DNA of 64,000 nucleotides from SIG622 sp045652245. GTDB lineage: Bacteria; Bacillota; Clostridia; Oscillospirales; CAG-382. Position 1 is the stretch's first letter. The number at the start of each line of letters is the position of its first letter. This document shows positions 18,194 through 25,722 of this stretch, one piece after another. The notes below the pieces were generated by a model. The model ran no database searches, was not told the DNA's origin, and saw only the letters and a program-made list of their open reading frames with translations. Location: the NCBI GenBank assembly GCA_045652245.1, contig JAZRTY010000042.1:62001-126000 (forward strand), read 5' to 3'. Made by a program: the position numbers and the translations under genes.

Positions 18194-19959
18194 TCACCGT
18201 CCTTAAGTAAGCACTCGGCTTCATTTGTCAATTTACCGTTACCCTCTTTATAGAGCTTGTCGATTTCTTCTTCAGCTCTTTTGAAAGCCTCGCTACCGAA
18301 CTCGGTATAATTCCAGTTAATAAATCTTTGACGTACACGGTTGAAAAATGATCGTGCATCGTCCTTACTGTCAAGTGTAAAATCGCTGCCTAAAACACAA
18401 ATCAGCTTGTCGGTAACATATCTTTGACGCTCTGTACTGCAATTGGCATCTACCAAGTCAAAAGAGTTCTGCTGCAGATATACTGCATCAAGCATTTCTG
18501 ATTTTAAATAAACTATATAATCTGCAAGTGATGTTCCGTCTTCGCCGACAACCTTCATCATAGAGTCAATTTCGTTTCCGTAGTGAAGAATACTCTTACA
18601 ATAATCGGATTTTTTACGTTCTATAACACTTTTATATTTCGACCAGGAAATAAGTGGGTCAATGGCAGGATACTTTCTTGCATCCGAACGTTCACGTGAA
18701 AGTCCGTGGAAAGCACCTACAACCTTCAGGGTTGCCTGTGTTACAGGCTCTTCAAAGTTACCACCTGCCGGCGAAACTGTACCACCGATAGTAACCGAGC
18801 CACAGCTTCCGTCAGGCAAACGAACATAGCCTGCTCGCTCATAAAATGCTGCAATATACGATTCAAGGTATGCAGGGAAGGCTTCCTCACCCGGGATTTC
18901 CTCAAGTCTTCCGGACATTTCTCTCAGAGCCTGTGCCCAACGCGAGGTGGAGTCGGCAAGAAGTAAAACATTCAGACCCATCTGACGGTAATATTCTGCA
19001 AGTGTTACCGAGGTATAAACCGAAGCTTCACGGGAAGCAACCGGCATTGATGAGGTATTACAGATAATAATGGTACGTTCCATGAGCGAACGCCCTGTTT
19101 TAGGGTCGATAAGCTCAGGAAATTCGGTTAAGGTTTCAACAACCTCACCGGCACGCTCGCCACAGGCGGCAATTATTACAATATCTACATCAGCATATTT
19201 TGAAGTTGTGTGCTGCAGAACAGTCTTACCTGCCCCGAAGGGTCCGGGTGTACAATATGTTCCACCCTTTGCAACAGGAAAGAAGGAGTCAACAAGTCGT
19301 ACCTTTGTTTCCATTGTTTCTACCGGTGCAAGTCGTTCGCTATAGCACTTTATTGCCTGTTTAACCGGCCACTTAAAGGACATTGTAACAGGTATGTCAC
19401 GTCCACGCTCATCTGTTATAACTGCAATAGTATCTTTTATGGTATATTCGCCCTTTTCGGCAATAGATTTTACTGTGTAACTACCGAGAAGATTGAAGGG
19501 AATAAATATTTTATGTGTAAAAGCTCCTTCCGGAACAGTACCTATATATTCACCTGCACGTTTAGTATCGCCCACTTGTGCTATAGGAGTAAATTCCCAC
19601 TTTTTTTCTGAATCCAGGCCATCAGCATAATTACCACGTTCCAGGAACCAGCCTGCTTTTTCTGCAAGAAGCGGCAACGGATTCTGAAGTCCGTCATAAA
19701 TCTGTCCGAGCAGACCGGGACCCAATTGTGCCGACAGCATTTCTCCGGTAAATTCAACGCTGTCTCCACACTTTATACCAGCGGTCATTTCATAGACCTG
19801 TATCTGCGCTACATTGCCTCTTATACGGATAACCTCGCTTTTCAGAGCAAGTGTTTCCAATTTTACGTAGCATATTTCATTCATAGAAACATTGCCGTCA
19901 AATTCTACAGACAGCAAGTTTCCGTTAATACTAACAACCCTACCTGTGTTTTTGCTCAT
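18190..19959 (-). CDS. ntpA: V-type ATPase catalytic subunit A
   Basis: 589 aa from the ATG at 19959; a second ATG lies directly before it at 19962, and GGAGG upstream supports this start rather than the one at 19983. The Walker A motif GPFGAGKTVLQH lies around residue 225, and the non-homologous bulge region and the ADSTSRWAQALREMSGRLEE signature are present. It hydrolyses ATP (or makes it, if run in reverse) in the cytoplasmic head. Its 5' end overlaps the DUF2764 gene by about 20 nt. Confidence 0.96.
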   Translation of the reverse strand: MSKNTGRVVSINGNLLSVEFDGNVSMNEICYVKLETLALKSEVIRIRGNVAQIQVYEMTAGIKCGDSVEFTGEMLSAQLGPGLLGQIYDGLQNPLPLLAEKAGWFLERGNYADGLDSEKKWEFTPIAQVGDTKRAGEYIGTVPEGAFTHKIFIPFNLLGSYTVKSIAEKGEYTIKDTIAVITDERGRDIPVTMSFKWPVKQAIKCYSERLAPVETMETKVRLVDSFFPVAKGGTYCTPGPFGAGKTVLQHTTSKYADVDIVIIAACGERAGEVVETLTEFPELIDPKTGRSLMERTIIICNTSSMPVASREASVYTSVTLAEYYRQMGLNVLLLADSTSRWAQALREMSGRLEEIPGEEAFPAYLESYIAAFYERAGYVRLPDGSCGSVTIGGTVSPAGGNFEEPVTQATLKVVGAFHGLSRERSDARKYPAIDPLISWSKYKSVIERKKSDYCKSILHYGNEIDSMMKVVGEDGTSLADYIVYLKSEMLDAVYLQQNSFDLVDANCSTERQRYVTDKLICVLGSDFTLDSKDDARSFFNRVRQRFINWNYTEFGSEAFKRAEEEIDKLYKEGNGKLTNEAECLLKDGE

Positions 19960-20512
19960 CATTAGCCTCCAAATCGCCTCCATTCAAAATGGAGTTGTAA
20001 ATATCTTTATAAGTGTTTTCTCCAAGCTGTGTGTCAAACTGTCTTATTCGCAAAATAAGCTTAAGCTTCAAAGCATAATAAAAAACAAACTCCTCTGCAA
20101 AGGTGTCGGTTGGTCTGAGTGTTTCTAAAAAGCTCAGACGATGACGCAACAGTATATTTTCTGCTTCAAGAGGATTATCTGCCTCTACAGCTGCATTTGC
20201 CACCCGAATAAGCTCAACTGGCAGATTTCTGTTTTGTAATTCGAAGGACTTGTTCATTTTTTCTGCTCTGATCTTGCCGAGTGCAAGACGCAAATCTCTC
20301 TCCCCCGTATTCCAGGCTTCAATAAGGGCAGAGCCTGACCTTTCGGGATTTATAGGTGGCACGAGTGTCAGATTTTCAAGTTCACTCAAAGCTTTCTTTC
20401 CTAAAAAACGGCTGCACAGCTCGATAAAACGTTCCTGAGTGATAGGCAACGGAGTGCTTTCACTTATTCCGTCCAGCGATGGCAGCTGTGATATCAAATA
20501 ATATTCAGCCAT
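19940..20512 (-). CDS. V-ATPase-associated DUF2764 protein (subunit C-like)
   Basis: 190 aa starting MAEYYLISQLPSLDG, the hallmark of DUF2764. This family is found between the E and A genes in V-ATPase operons of Bacteroidetes, spirochaetes, chlamydiae and some Clostridia. It is helical and takes the place where other operons have subunit C, so it is likely the C-like socket between rotor and ring. That role is inferred from position. It overlaps the A gene by about 20 nt. Confidence 0.85.
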   Translation of the reverse strand: MAEYYLISQLPSLDGISESTPLPITQERFIELCSRFLGKKALSELENLTLVPPINPERSGSALIEAWNTGERDLRLALGKIRAEKMNKSFELQNRNLPVELIRVANAAVEADNPLEAENILLRHRLSFLETLRPTDTFAEEFVFYYALKLKLILRIRQFDTQLGENTYKDIYNSILNGGDLEANDEQKHR

Positions 20513-20517
20513 AAAAA

Positions 20518-21123
20518 TTACGCCTCTTTCAAAAGCTCAACGAGTCTTGGGCTGAGATAAGTCGAAAGCATATCAACCACAGCCTCGGTAGAATAATCAT
20601 AGAAGGCGCTGCCATTGTTTACCGATATACGGAAGCCACCGTCAAAGCTGTCGCTTGCCTTAAGTGTTACACCACCGAGCATTTTCTCCTTAATACCTGC
20701 AAGAAGAACACTCTCAAGCGATTTTAAGCTGTCACTGTTCAGAACAAGCTCGATACTTTCGGCTTCAGGCTTTGTTGACCATGCTTCAACAACATTTATA
20801 ATAAGCTTTGCAAGGCTCTCTGATGAATAGACTGCTGCAACATTCTCGTTTAAAATTGCATTCAGCTCTCTTGTGACACTTTCCCTGAAAGAAATGAGCA
20901 GATTTCTTCCTGCCTGGCGGATGGCGTCCTCACCTGATTTCACTATGCGTTCGTTCTCTTTTTTTGCATTCGCTAAAAGCTCATTTGCCTGAGCCTGCGC
21001 ATTGGCAAGGATTTTTTCTGCTTCCTCTCTTGCCGCCTTCAGTATAGCTTCTGCTTCTGTCTCGGCTGCCTCTACGCCATCTTTTTTGATTTTGTCAATA
21101 AGCTCCCGGAGTTGAATTTCCAT
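20518..21123 (-). CDS. ntpE: V-type ATPase subunit E (peripheral stalk)
   Basis: 201 aa. The N-terminal 90 residues are a charged, Ala/Glu/Lys-rich coiled coil (AILKAAREEAEKILANAQAQ) that would form the peripheral stalk; the C-terminal globular part ends SPRLVELL. It is the first gene of the operon, with AAGGAG before the ATG and a strong promoter about 110 nt upstream. No separate G/H stalk subunit gene is present in the cluster. Confidence 0.92.
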   Translation of the reverse strand: MEIQLRELIDKIKKDGVEAAETEAEAILKAAREEAEKILANAQAQANELLANAKKENERIVKSGEDAIRQAGRNLLISFRESVTRELNAILNENVAAVYSSESLAKLIINVVEAWSTKPEAESIELVLNSDSLKSLESVLLAGIKEKMLGGVTLKASDSFDGGFRISVNNGSAFYDYSTEAVVDMLSTYLSPRLVELLKEA

Positions 21124-21163
21124 AACACATTCTCCTTTTTTTATTTATTTTACCCATAAAAAG

Positions 21164-21201
21164 CAAAAAGGAACCAAAATCCTCTGCAGTCAGCTGGTTC
21201 C
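21164..21201 (-). promoter_or_regulatory. Terminator-like hairpin in the V-ATPase operon leader
   Basis: On the minus strand, GGAACCA / TGGTTCC encloses an 18-nt loop and is followed by TTTTTGCTTTTT. It lies between the operon promoter (21236-21264) and the start codon at 21123. In this position it would act as an attenuator if it terminates. I see no known riboswitch fold. Confidence 0.6.
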
Positions 21202-21235
21202 ATTAAACATTTATAAAATTTTTCGTATTTTTTAT

Positions 21236-21264
21236 ATTATACCACACTTTTTGGTCTTTGTCAA
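21236..21264 (-). promoter_or_regulatory. V-ATPase operon promoter
   Basis: Perfect consensus on the minus strand: TTGACA (21259-21264), a 17-nt spacer, TATAAT (21236-21241). The leader to ntpE is about 105 nt. Confidence 0.88.
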
Positions 21265-21342
21265 TGCTTTAACAATATAAAAGAGAGTTTTTTATTTGTT
21301 TAATTCTGACTCATTATACAATATTCATACTATTATAAGTAC

Positions 21343-21371
21343 AAACGCCCGGCAAAAGACGCCGGGTGTTT
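21343..21371 (-). terminator. Terminator of glyS
   Basis: The GC-rich stem AAACGCCCGGC / GCCGGGTGTTT with a 7-nt loop lies 12 nt past the glyS stop. The T-tract is short. Confidence 0.75.
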
Positions 21372-21382
21372 GCTAATAATTA

Positions 21383-22774
21383 TTAGAATACAATCTTGTT
21401 TTCGATATAAGCCTTGAGGTCTTCGATTTTAATTCTTTCCTGTGCCATTGTATCTCTGTCACGAACTGTAACACAGCCGTCATTTTCAGAGTCAAAGTCA
21501 TAGGTTATACAGATAGGAGTACCGATTTCGTCCTCACGTCTGTATCTCTTACCGATAGAACCTGCATCGTCATAATCAACCATAAAGTACTTGCGAAGCT
21601 CATCATAAACTGCACCGGCACCGTCTGCCAACTTCTTTGAAAGAGGAAGAACTGCAGCCTTAAAGGGAGCAAGTGTCGGATGAAGTCTGAGAACTGTTCT
21701 TGTATCTCCTCCCTCAAGCTCTTCTTCGTCATAAGCATCAATAAGGAACGCAAGAGTAACACGGTCCGCACCAAGTGAGGGCTCAACAACATACGGAATA
21801 TACTTCTTGCCTGCCTCCTGGTCAAAGTATTCAAGTGCTTCGCCGGAATGCTTTGTATGCTGAGTCAGGTCATAGTCTGTTCTGTCGGCAACGCCCCAGA
21901 GCTCGCCCCAGCCAAACGGGAAGAGGAATTCGAAGTCGGTTGTTGCCTTTGAGTAGAAGCAAAGCTCTTCCGGGTCATGGTCACGGAGTCTGAGATTCTC
22001 TTCTCTCATACCAAGGTCAAGAAGCCATTGACGGCAGAAACCTCTCCAGTATTCAAACCATTCAAGGTCAGTACCGGGTTCACAGAAGAATTCAAGCTCC
22101 ATCTGTTCAAACTCACGGGTTCTGAAGGTGAAGTTACCGGGAGTGATTTCGTTTCTGAAGGACTTACCAATCTGACAAACACCGAAAGGAATTTTCTTTC
22201 TTGTTGTTCTCTGAATACTCTTGAAGTTTACAAAAATACCCTGAGCTGTTTCAGGACGAAGGTAAAGAGTTGAACTCTTGTCCTCGGTTACGCCCTGGAA
22301 GGTTTTAAACATAAGGTTGAACTTACGGATATCGGTAAAATCACCACTTCCACAATCGGGACATACAATGTGATGTTCCTTGATATATGTAGCCATTTCT
22401 TCGTCTGACATACCTGCAGGATTGTCTGAAAGGCCGTTCTTTGCAACATAGTCTTCAATAAGCTTATCGGCTCTGTGACGTGTTTTGCACTGACGGCAGT
22501 CCATAAGCGGGTCGGAAAATCCGCCAAGGTGACCTGAAGCTACCCATGTTTCGGGATTCATAATAATGGCGCTGTCAAGACCTACATTATACTTTGATTC
22601 CTGTACAAACTTCTTCCACCATGCCTTTTTTACGTTGTTCTTAAGCTCAACACCCAAAGGACCGTAATCCCAGGAGTTTGCAAGACCGCCGTAGATTTCG
22701 CTTCCTGCATATACGAAGCCTCTGCCCTTACAGTAGGCAACGATTTTTTCCATTGTCTTTTCAAGATTCTGCAT
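21383..22774 (-). CDS. glyS: Glycyl-tRNA synthetase, single-chain (alpha2) type
   Basis: 463 aa class II synthetase that charges tRNA-Gly. The N-terminal part GRGFVYAGSEIYGGLANSWD and the class II motifs (motif 2 FRNEITPGNFTFRTREFEQME, motif 3 SLGADRVTLAFLIDAY) are clear. A CPDCGSGDF zinc-binding-type element lies around residue 138. This is the dimeric type, not the alpha2beta2 GlyQ/GlyS pair. It is monocistronic, with its own promoter and terminator. Confidence 0.96.
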   Translation of the reverse strand: MQNLEKTMEKIVAYCKGRGFVYAGSEIYGGLANSWDYGPLGVELKNNVKKAWWKKFVQESKYNVGLDSAIIMNPETWVASGHLGGFSDPLMDCRQCKTRHRADKLIEDYVAKNGLSDNPAGMSDEEMATYIKEHHIVCPDCGSGDFTDIRKFNLMFKTFQGVTEDKSSTLYLRPETAQGIFVNFKSIQRTTRKKIPFGVCQIGKSFRNEITPGNFTFRTREFEQMELEFFCEPGTDLEWFEYWRGFCRQWLLDLGMREENLRLRDHDPEELCFYSKATTDFEFLFPFGWGELWGVADRTDYDLTQHTKHSGEALEYFDQEAGKKYIPYVVEPSLGADRVTLAFLIDAYDEEELEGGDTRTVLRLHPTLAPFKAAVLPLSKKLADGAGAVYDELRKYFMVDYDDAGSIGKRYRREDEIGTPICITYDFDSENDGCVTVRDRDTMAQERIKIEDLKAYIENKIVF

Positions 22775-22823
22775 TTTTTATCTTCCTTTTCTCAAAATAT
22801 TATATTTATTTAATTTAACCCTT

Positions 22824-22852
22824 ATTGTACCATAAACTTTACAGCTTTTCAA
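22824..22852 (-). promoter_or_regulatory. glyS promoter
   Basis: Minus strand TTGAAA (22847-22852), 17-nt spacer, TACAAT (22824-22829), about 50 nt before the start codon. No T-box leader fits in this short distance. Confidence 0.75.
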
Positions 22853-22906
22853 GTCTTTTTTTTAAAATTATATCTTTAACTCTGATTCCCGGCAGAAATT
22901 TACCAC

Positions 22907-23725
22907 TTATCGGTGCTTTTCGAGATTATTTCTGAAATTGGCGACCGTATCTCCTACATTTTCGCTATTTACATACTCGAAAATCAGAGGGATGTCCGGT
23001 TTTTCCTTTGCGATTTTGTATATTTTTGAAAAATCCCCGTCGCCCGTACCGTAGCGTTCAAAATAAACTCCGTTCTTCTTTTTGTCCTTTATGTGACACA
23101 GAGAAATTTCATCAAAATCCACATCACAGTAAGCACTCTCAATATCGTAAATAAGCTTAAGGTTGTCAAAGGAAGCAAGCTCGCCTGCTGCATAATTCTT
23201 AACAGATAAGTAATCTTCATAGCTGCTGATTGTATCACTGCCACAAAGGTCAAGTGCAAGGGTAAGCTTTCTCTTCTTCGCTTCAAAAAGAGCCTCACAA
23301 AAGCCGTCATACATTTTAAGTTTCATAGCTTCACGACTAATGCTGCGCATATACTTTATCGGGGTATTACCACCAAAGGTTGCAAGAGTTTTAATGCCGC
23401 AAAGATATGCAAGATTGCAATACTCTGAAAACAGCCTTTGCGCATCAAAAACCTTTTGTGCATTTCCGTCACATAGGTTTGAATAAACTCCGATTGCGCA
23501 AACTTCAATGTTGTAGCTTTTAAACAGCTCTACTGCCCTTTGTACGTCTTCGGCAGTCGGCAGCTGTTCATAACCACACAGATTATGATACCACCCCGGA
23601 AGGTCTGACAGACAAAAGCAAAGCTCAACACAAGAAAGATTATTTACAGCAAAAAGCTCTGCCGTTTCCCTGACACTCTTGCCGCCAAAGGCTTTTGTAC
23701 TTGCACCTAATTTAATTTCAGACAT
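22907..23725 (-). CDS. Sugar phosphate isomerase/epimerase-like TIM-barrel protein
   Basis: 272 aa in the AP-endonuclease-2 / xylose isomerase-like fold: KLGASTKAFGGKSVRE at the start, LALDLCGSD, then LCHIKDKKKNGVYFERYGTGDGDF, which holds the metal-binding His and Asp typical of the family. It probably isomerises or epimerises a sugar or polyol; the substrate cannot be read. Its ATG overlaps the TAA of the pantothenate kinase gene (TAATG), so the two are translationally coupled, though no metabolic link is evident. Confidence 0.75.
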   Translation of the reverse strand: MSEIKLGASTKAFGGKSVRETAELFAVNNLSCVELCFCLSDLPGWYHNLCGYEQLPTAEDVQRAVELFKSYNIEVCAIGVYSNLCDGNAQKVFDAQRLFSEYCNLAYLCGIKTLATFGGNTPIKYMRSISREAMKLKMYDGFCEALFEAKKRKLTLALDLCGSDTISSYEDYLSVKNYAAGELASFDNLKLIYDIESAYCDVDFDEISLCHIKDKKKNGVYFERYGTGDGDFSKIYKIAKEKPDIPLIFEYVNSENVGDTVANFRNNLEKHR

Positions 23726-24558
23726 TACTGCTTCCCAAAGCCCGAAAGAGCTGCACCTATTACTGTCCCGTACTGTGCATTTTCGGGAATCATAATGTTC
23801 ATACCGAACATTTGTGAAAGATTTTCAAAAATCGGCTTTGACTGCGGAATTGTTGTAAGATTTCCCGTAAGAACTATATCGGTTATATTACAACGCTTGG
23901 CTGCAAAAACGCCAAGAACACCTACAGACTCGAAAACAAGGTTCATAACACCAAGTGCAATATCACCATTGTTCGCTACATCAGAGAGCTTTCCGAAGTT
24001 TGCAGCCGTCATAGTTTCCGGAAGTCCCGGATGAACGTGTTTACTTGCAATATCCTTTATACGAAGGTCAACATTGTCAAGGTCACCCTCACCTGCAAGC
24101 TCTATCAGGTTTTCTACATTTGAAACGCCGAGCATCTTTTTTGAAAGCCCGATAAGTGTACCACCACCGACACCTGTACCACCGAGATACTCGATTGTAC
24201 CGTCATTTTTTGCGTGTACCATAGCTGTACCCGTTCCGAGACTTGCAATTATTGCGTCAGAAAGGCCTGAAAGATATAGTCCGCCAAGTCCTACACAGTC
24301 AAATTCGGTAACGTGCTGTGCAGGGATTCCGTAAAGGTCGTGGTCGATAAAGGTAGAGCCCACGCCTGTCATCATTACCTTTTCAATATCTGAAAGCTTT
24401 ATTTCATTTTCAGAGGTAAACTTTCCGAAAGCTCCGTAAACTGACGCTACAGGGTCGCCTGCCTTTACAAAGGTAGGAGTTATCATCCGTTCACCCTCAA
24501 AGCCTACAATTTTTGTGGTGCTTCCCCCGACGTCGATACCAATTATAATTTTACTCAT
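23725..24558 (-). CDS. coaW: Type II pantothenate kinase
   Basis: 277 aa from ATG 24558, preceded by AAAGGAG. It has the acetate-kinase/Hsp70-type ATPase fold: phosphate-1 loop MSKIIIGIDVGGSTTK, SLGTGTAMV, TGVGGGTLIGL, and the adenosine motif VLTGNLTT. The type II enzyme (as in Staphylococcus) phosphorylates pantothenate, the first step of CoA synthesis, and is usually not feedback-inhibited by CoA. It follows an ECF S-component gene after 39 nt, consistent with a pantothenate uptake-phosphorylation pair. Confidence 0.93.
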   Translation of the reverse strand: MSKIIIGIDVGGSTTKIVGFEGERMITPTFVKAGDPVASVYGAFGKFTSENEIKLSDIEKVMMTGVGSTFIDHDLYGIPAQHVTEFDCVGLGGLYLSGLSDAIIASLGTGTAMVHAKNDGTIEYLGGTGVGGGTLIGLSKKMLGVSNVENLIELAGEGDLDNVDLRIKDIASKHVHPGLPETMTAANFGKLSDVANNGDIALGVMNLVFESVGVLGVFAAKRCNITDIVLTGNLTTIPQSKPIFENLSQMFGMNIMIPENAQYGTVIGAALSGFGKQ

Positions 24559-24597
24559 TAAAATCTCCTTTGATTTGAGGCTTGACAATGTGTAGTA

Positions 24598-25179
24598 TCA
24601 CTTTCTTGCAGCCTTTATAATTGTGCTTATTGTTGTTGAAAGAGCAAGGTTTACAACAAGCTCTACCAGGAAGTTAATTCCACACAGTGTAAGAATTACA
24701 TAGGAAAGGAAGGACGGTCTGCCTGACGCCTGTGCCCAGCTGAAAATCGTGTCCTTGAAAAATATTGTCATACCAAGTACGAAAATTCCCGTGTTGACTA
24801 CCGGTGCAACTATACCTGCAATAATGATTCCAAGCACCTCATTTACTTTTGAAAGTGCGCTGTACACAAGTCCTGCAAAGAGACCTGCAAGGACACCCTT
24901 GCCGATACAGAGAACTGCAGTTAAAAAGAAGTTCTCTGCCATAAGGAATTTTGCCGTCGGGTCAACTATAAATACTATAATTCCGAATACTGCACCGAGG
25001 AATGCGCCGGCACCGGTACCATAAACACCCACACCTACAAGAATCGGAACGAGTGTCAGAGTAATTGCTACGTTAAGTCCCGGTATTGTAAGTACGCTGC
25101 AGAAGCACTGCAACACCACAATTATTGCCGCAAGGATTGCAAGCAGTGTCATTTTTCTTACATTAACTGTCTTATTCAT
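24598..25179 (-). CDS. ECF transporter S component, probably for pantothenate
   Basis: 193 aa, very hydrophobic, with five to six membrane helices and the ECF S-component look (KMTLLAILAAIIVVLQCFC; LVPILVGVGVYGTGAGAFLG). Such proteins bind a vitamin in the membrane and share a general ATPase/EcfT module, which is not in this window. It sits directly before coaW, so pantothenate (a PanT-like role) is the natural guess; this rests on context. AGGAGG precedes the start. Confidence 0.85.
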   Translation of the reverse strand: MNKTVNVRKMTLLAILAAIIVVLQCFCSVLTIPGLNVAITLTLVPILVGVGVYGTGAGAFLGAVFGIIVFIVDPTAKFLMAENFFLTAVLCIGKGVLAGLFAGLVYSALSKVNEVLGIIIAGIVAPVVNTGIFVLGMTIFFKDTIFSWAQASGRPSFLSYVILTLCGINFLVELVVNLALSTTISTIIKAARK

Positions 25180-25210
25180 TTTCTTTTCCTCCTAAAATTG
25201 CTAATAAATA

Positions 25211-25711
25211 TTAGTTTTCTTTATATTCTGCAATATAAATTATAAAATTTGTATAATCGGTATTTTCCGATATTTTGAATTTTTCCGAAAAGATACTGTA
25301 TTCTTTAAAATCGGGTATTCCACGTCCTGTAAGCTTTGAAAGGGCTTCCTTTTTCACCCACATACGAAGAAAGTCGTCGATTGTGTAATTATCTCCGAGA
25401 AAGTCCAGCTCCTCTTTTGTAAAGTACCTGTTTGCAAGAGAGTGGAAATTTCGCACCTTTCTGTTCACTTGCTCTGCGTCAATTCCGATTTCTCGGTCTG
25501 ATACTGCAACAAGCAAAAGGTTTTCTGCGTGAGTAACACTTACATACAAATTTTCAATCCCTGCGAGCTTCGGTTTTCCGTAATCATCACGAAAAACCGA
25601 AACCTTTCCGGTAAATTCTGCATTTTTTTCCGAAAGAAATATATTTACTGTCTCTTTTATTTTTTCTTCTGTTACAGTATCACTTTTTTTCTCAAAGGAA
25701 TAAATTTTCAT
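25211..25711 (-). CDS. 4'-phosphopantetheinyl transferase, Sfp/AcpT type
   Basis: 166 aa. The motifs of the family are visible: VSVTHAENLLLVAVS, EIGIDAEQV with the metal-binding Asp/Glu, and FLRMWVKKEALSKLTGRGI (WxxKEA). The enzyme moves the phosphopantetheine arm of CoA onto carrier proteins. Only 11 nt separate it from gyrA, and the ECF-coaW genes follow, so supply and use of CoA are grouped here. It is short compared with Sfp (about 225 aa) and close to a compact AcpS-like size. Confidence 0.9.
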   Translation of the reverse strand: MKIYSFEKKSDTVTEEKIKETVNIFLSEKNAEFTGKVSVFRDDYGKPKLAGIENLYVSVTHAENLLLVAVSDREIGIDAEQVNRKVRNFHSLANRYFTKEELDFLGDNYTIDDFLRMWVKKEALSKLTGRGIPDFKEYSIFSEKFKISENTDYTNFIIYIAEYKEN

Positions 25712-25722
25712 TTTTTATTACC

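Noticed and set aside
21164..21201. T-box leader before the V-ATPase, because of a TGGTTCC/GGAACCA element
   Set aside because: No specifier loop, no conserved T-box sequence and too short a leader; the gene is not a tRNA synthetase or amino-acid gene.
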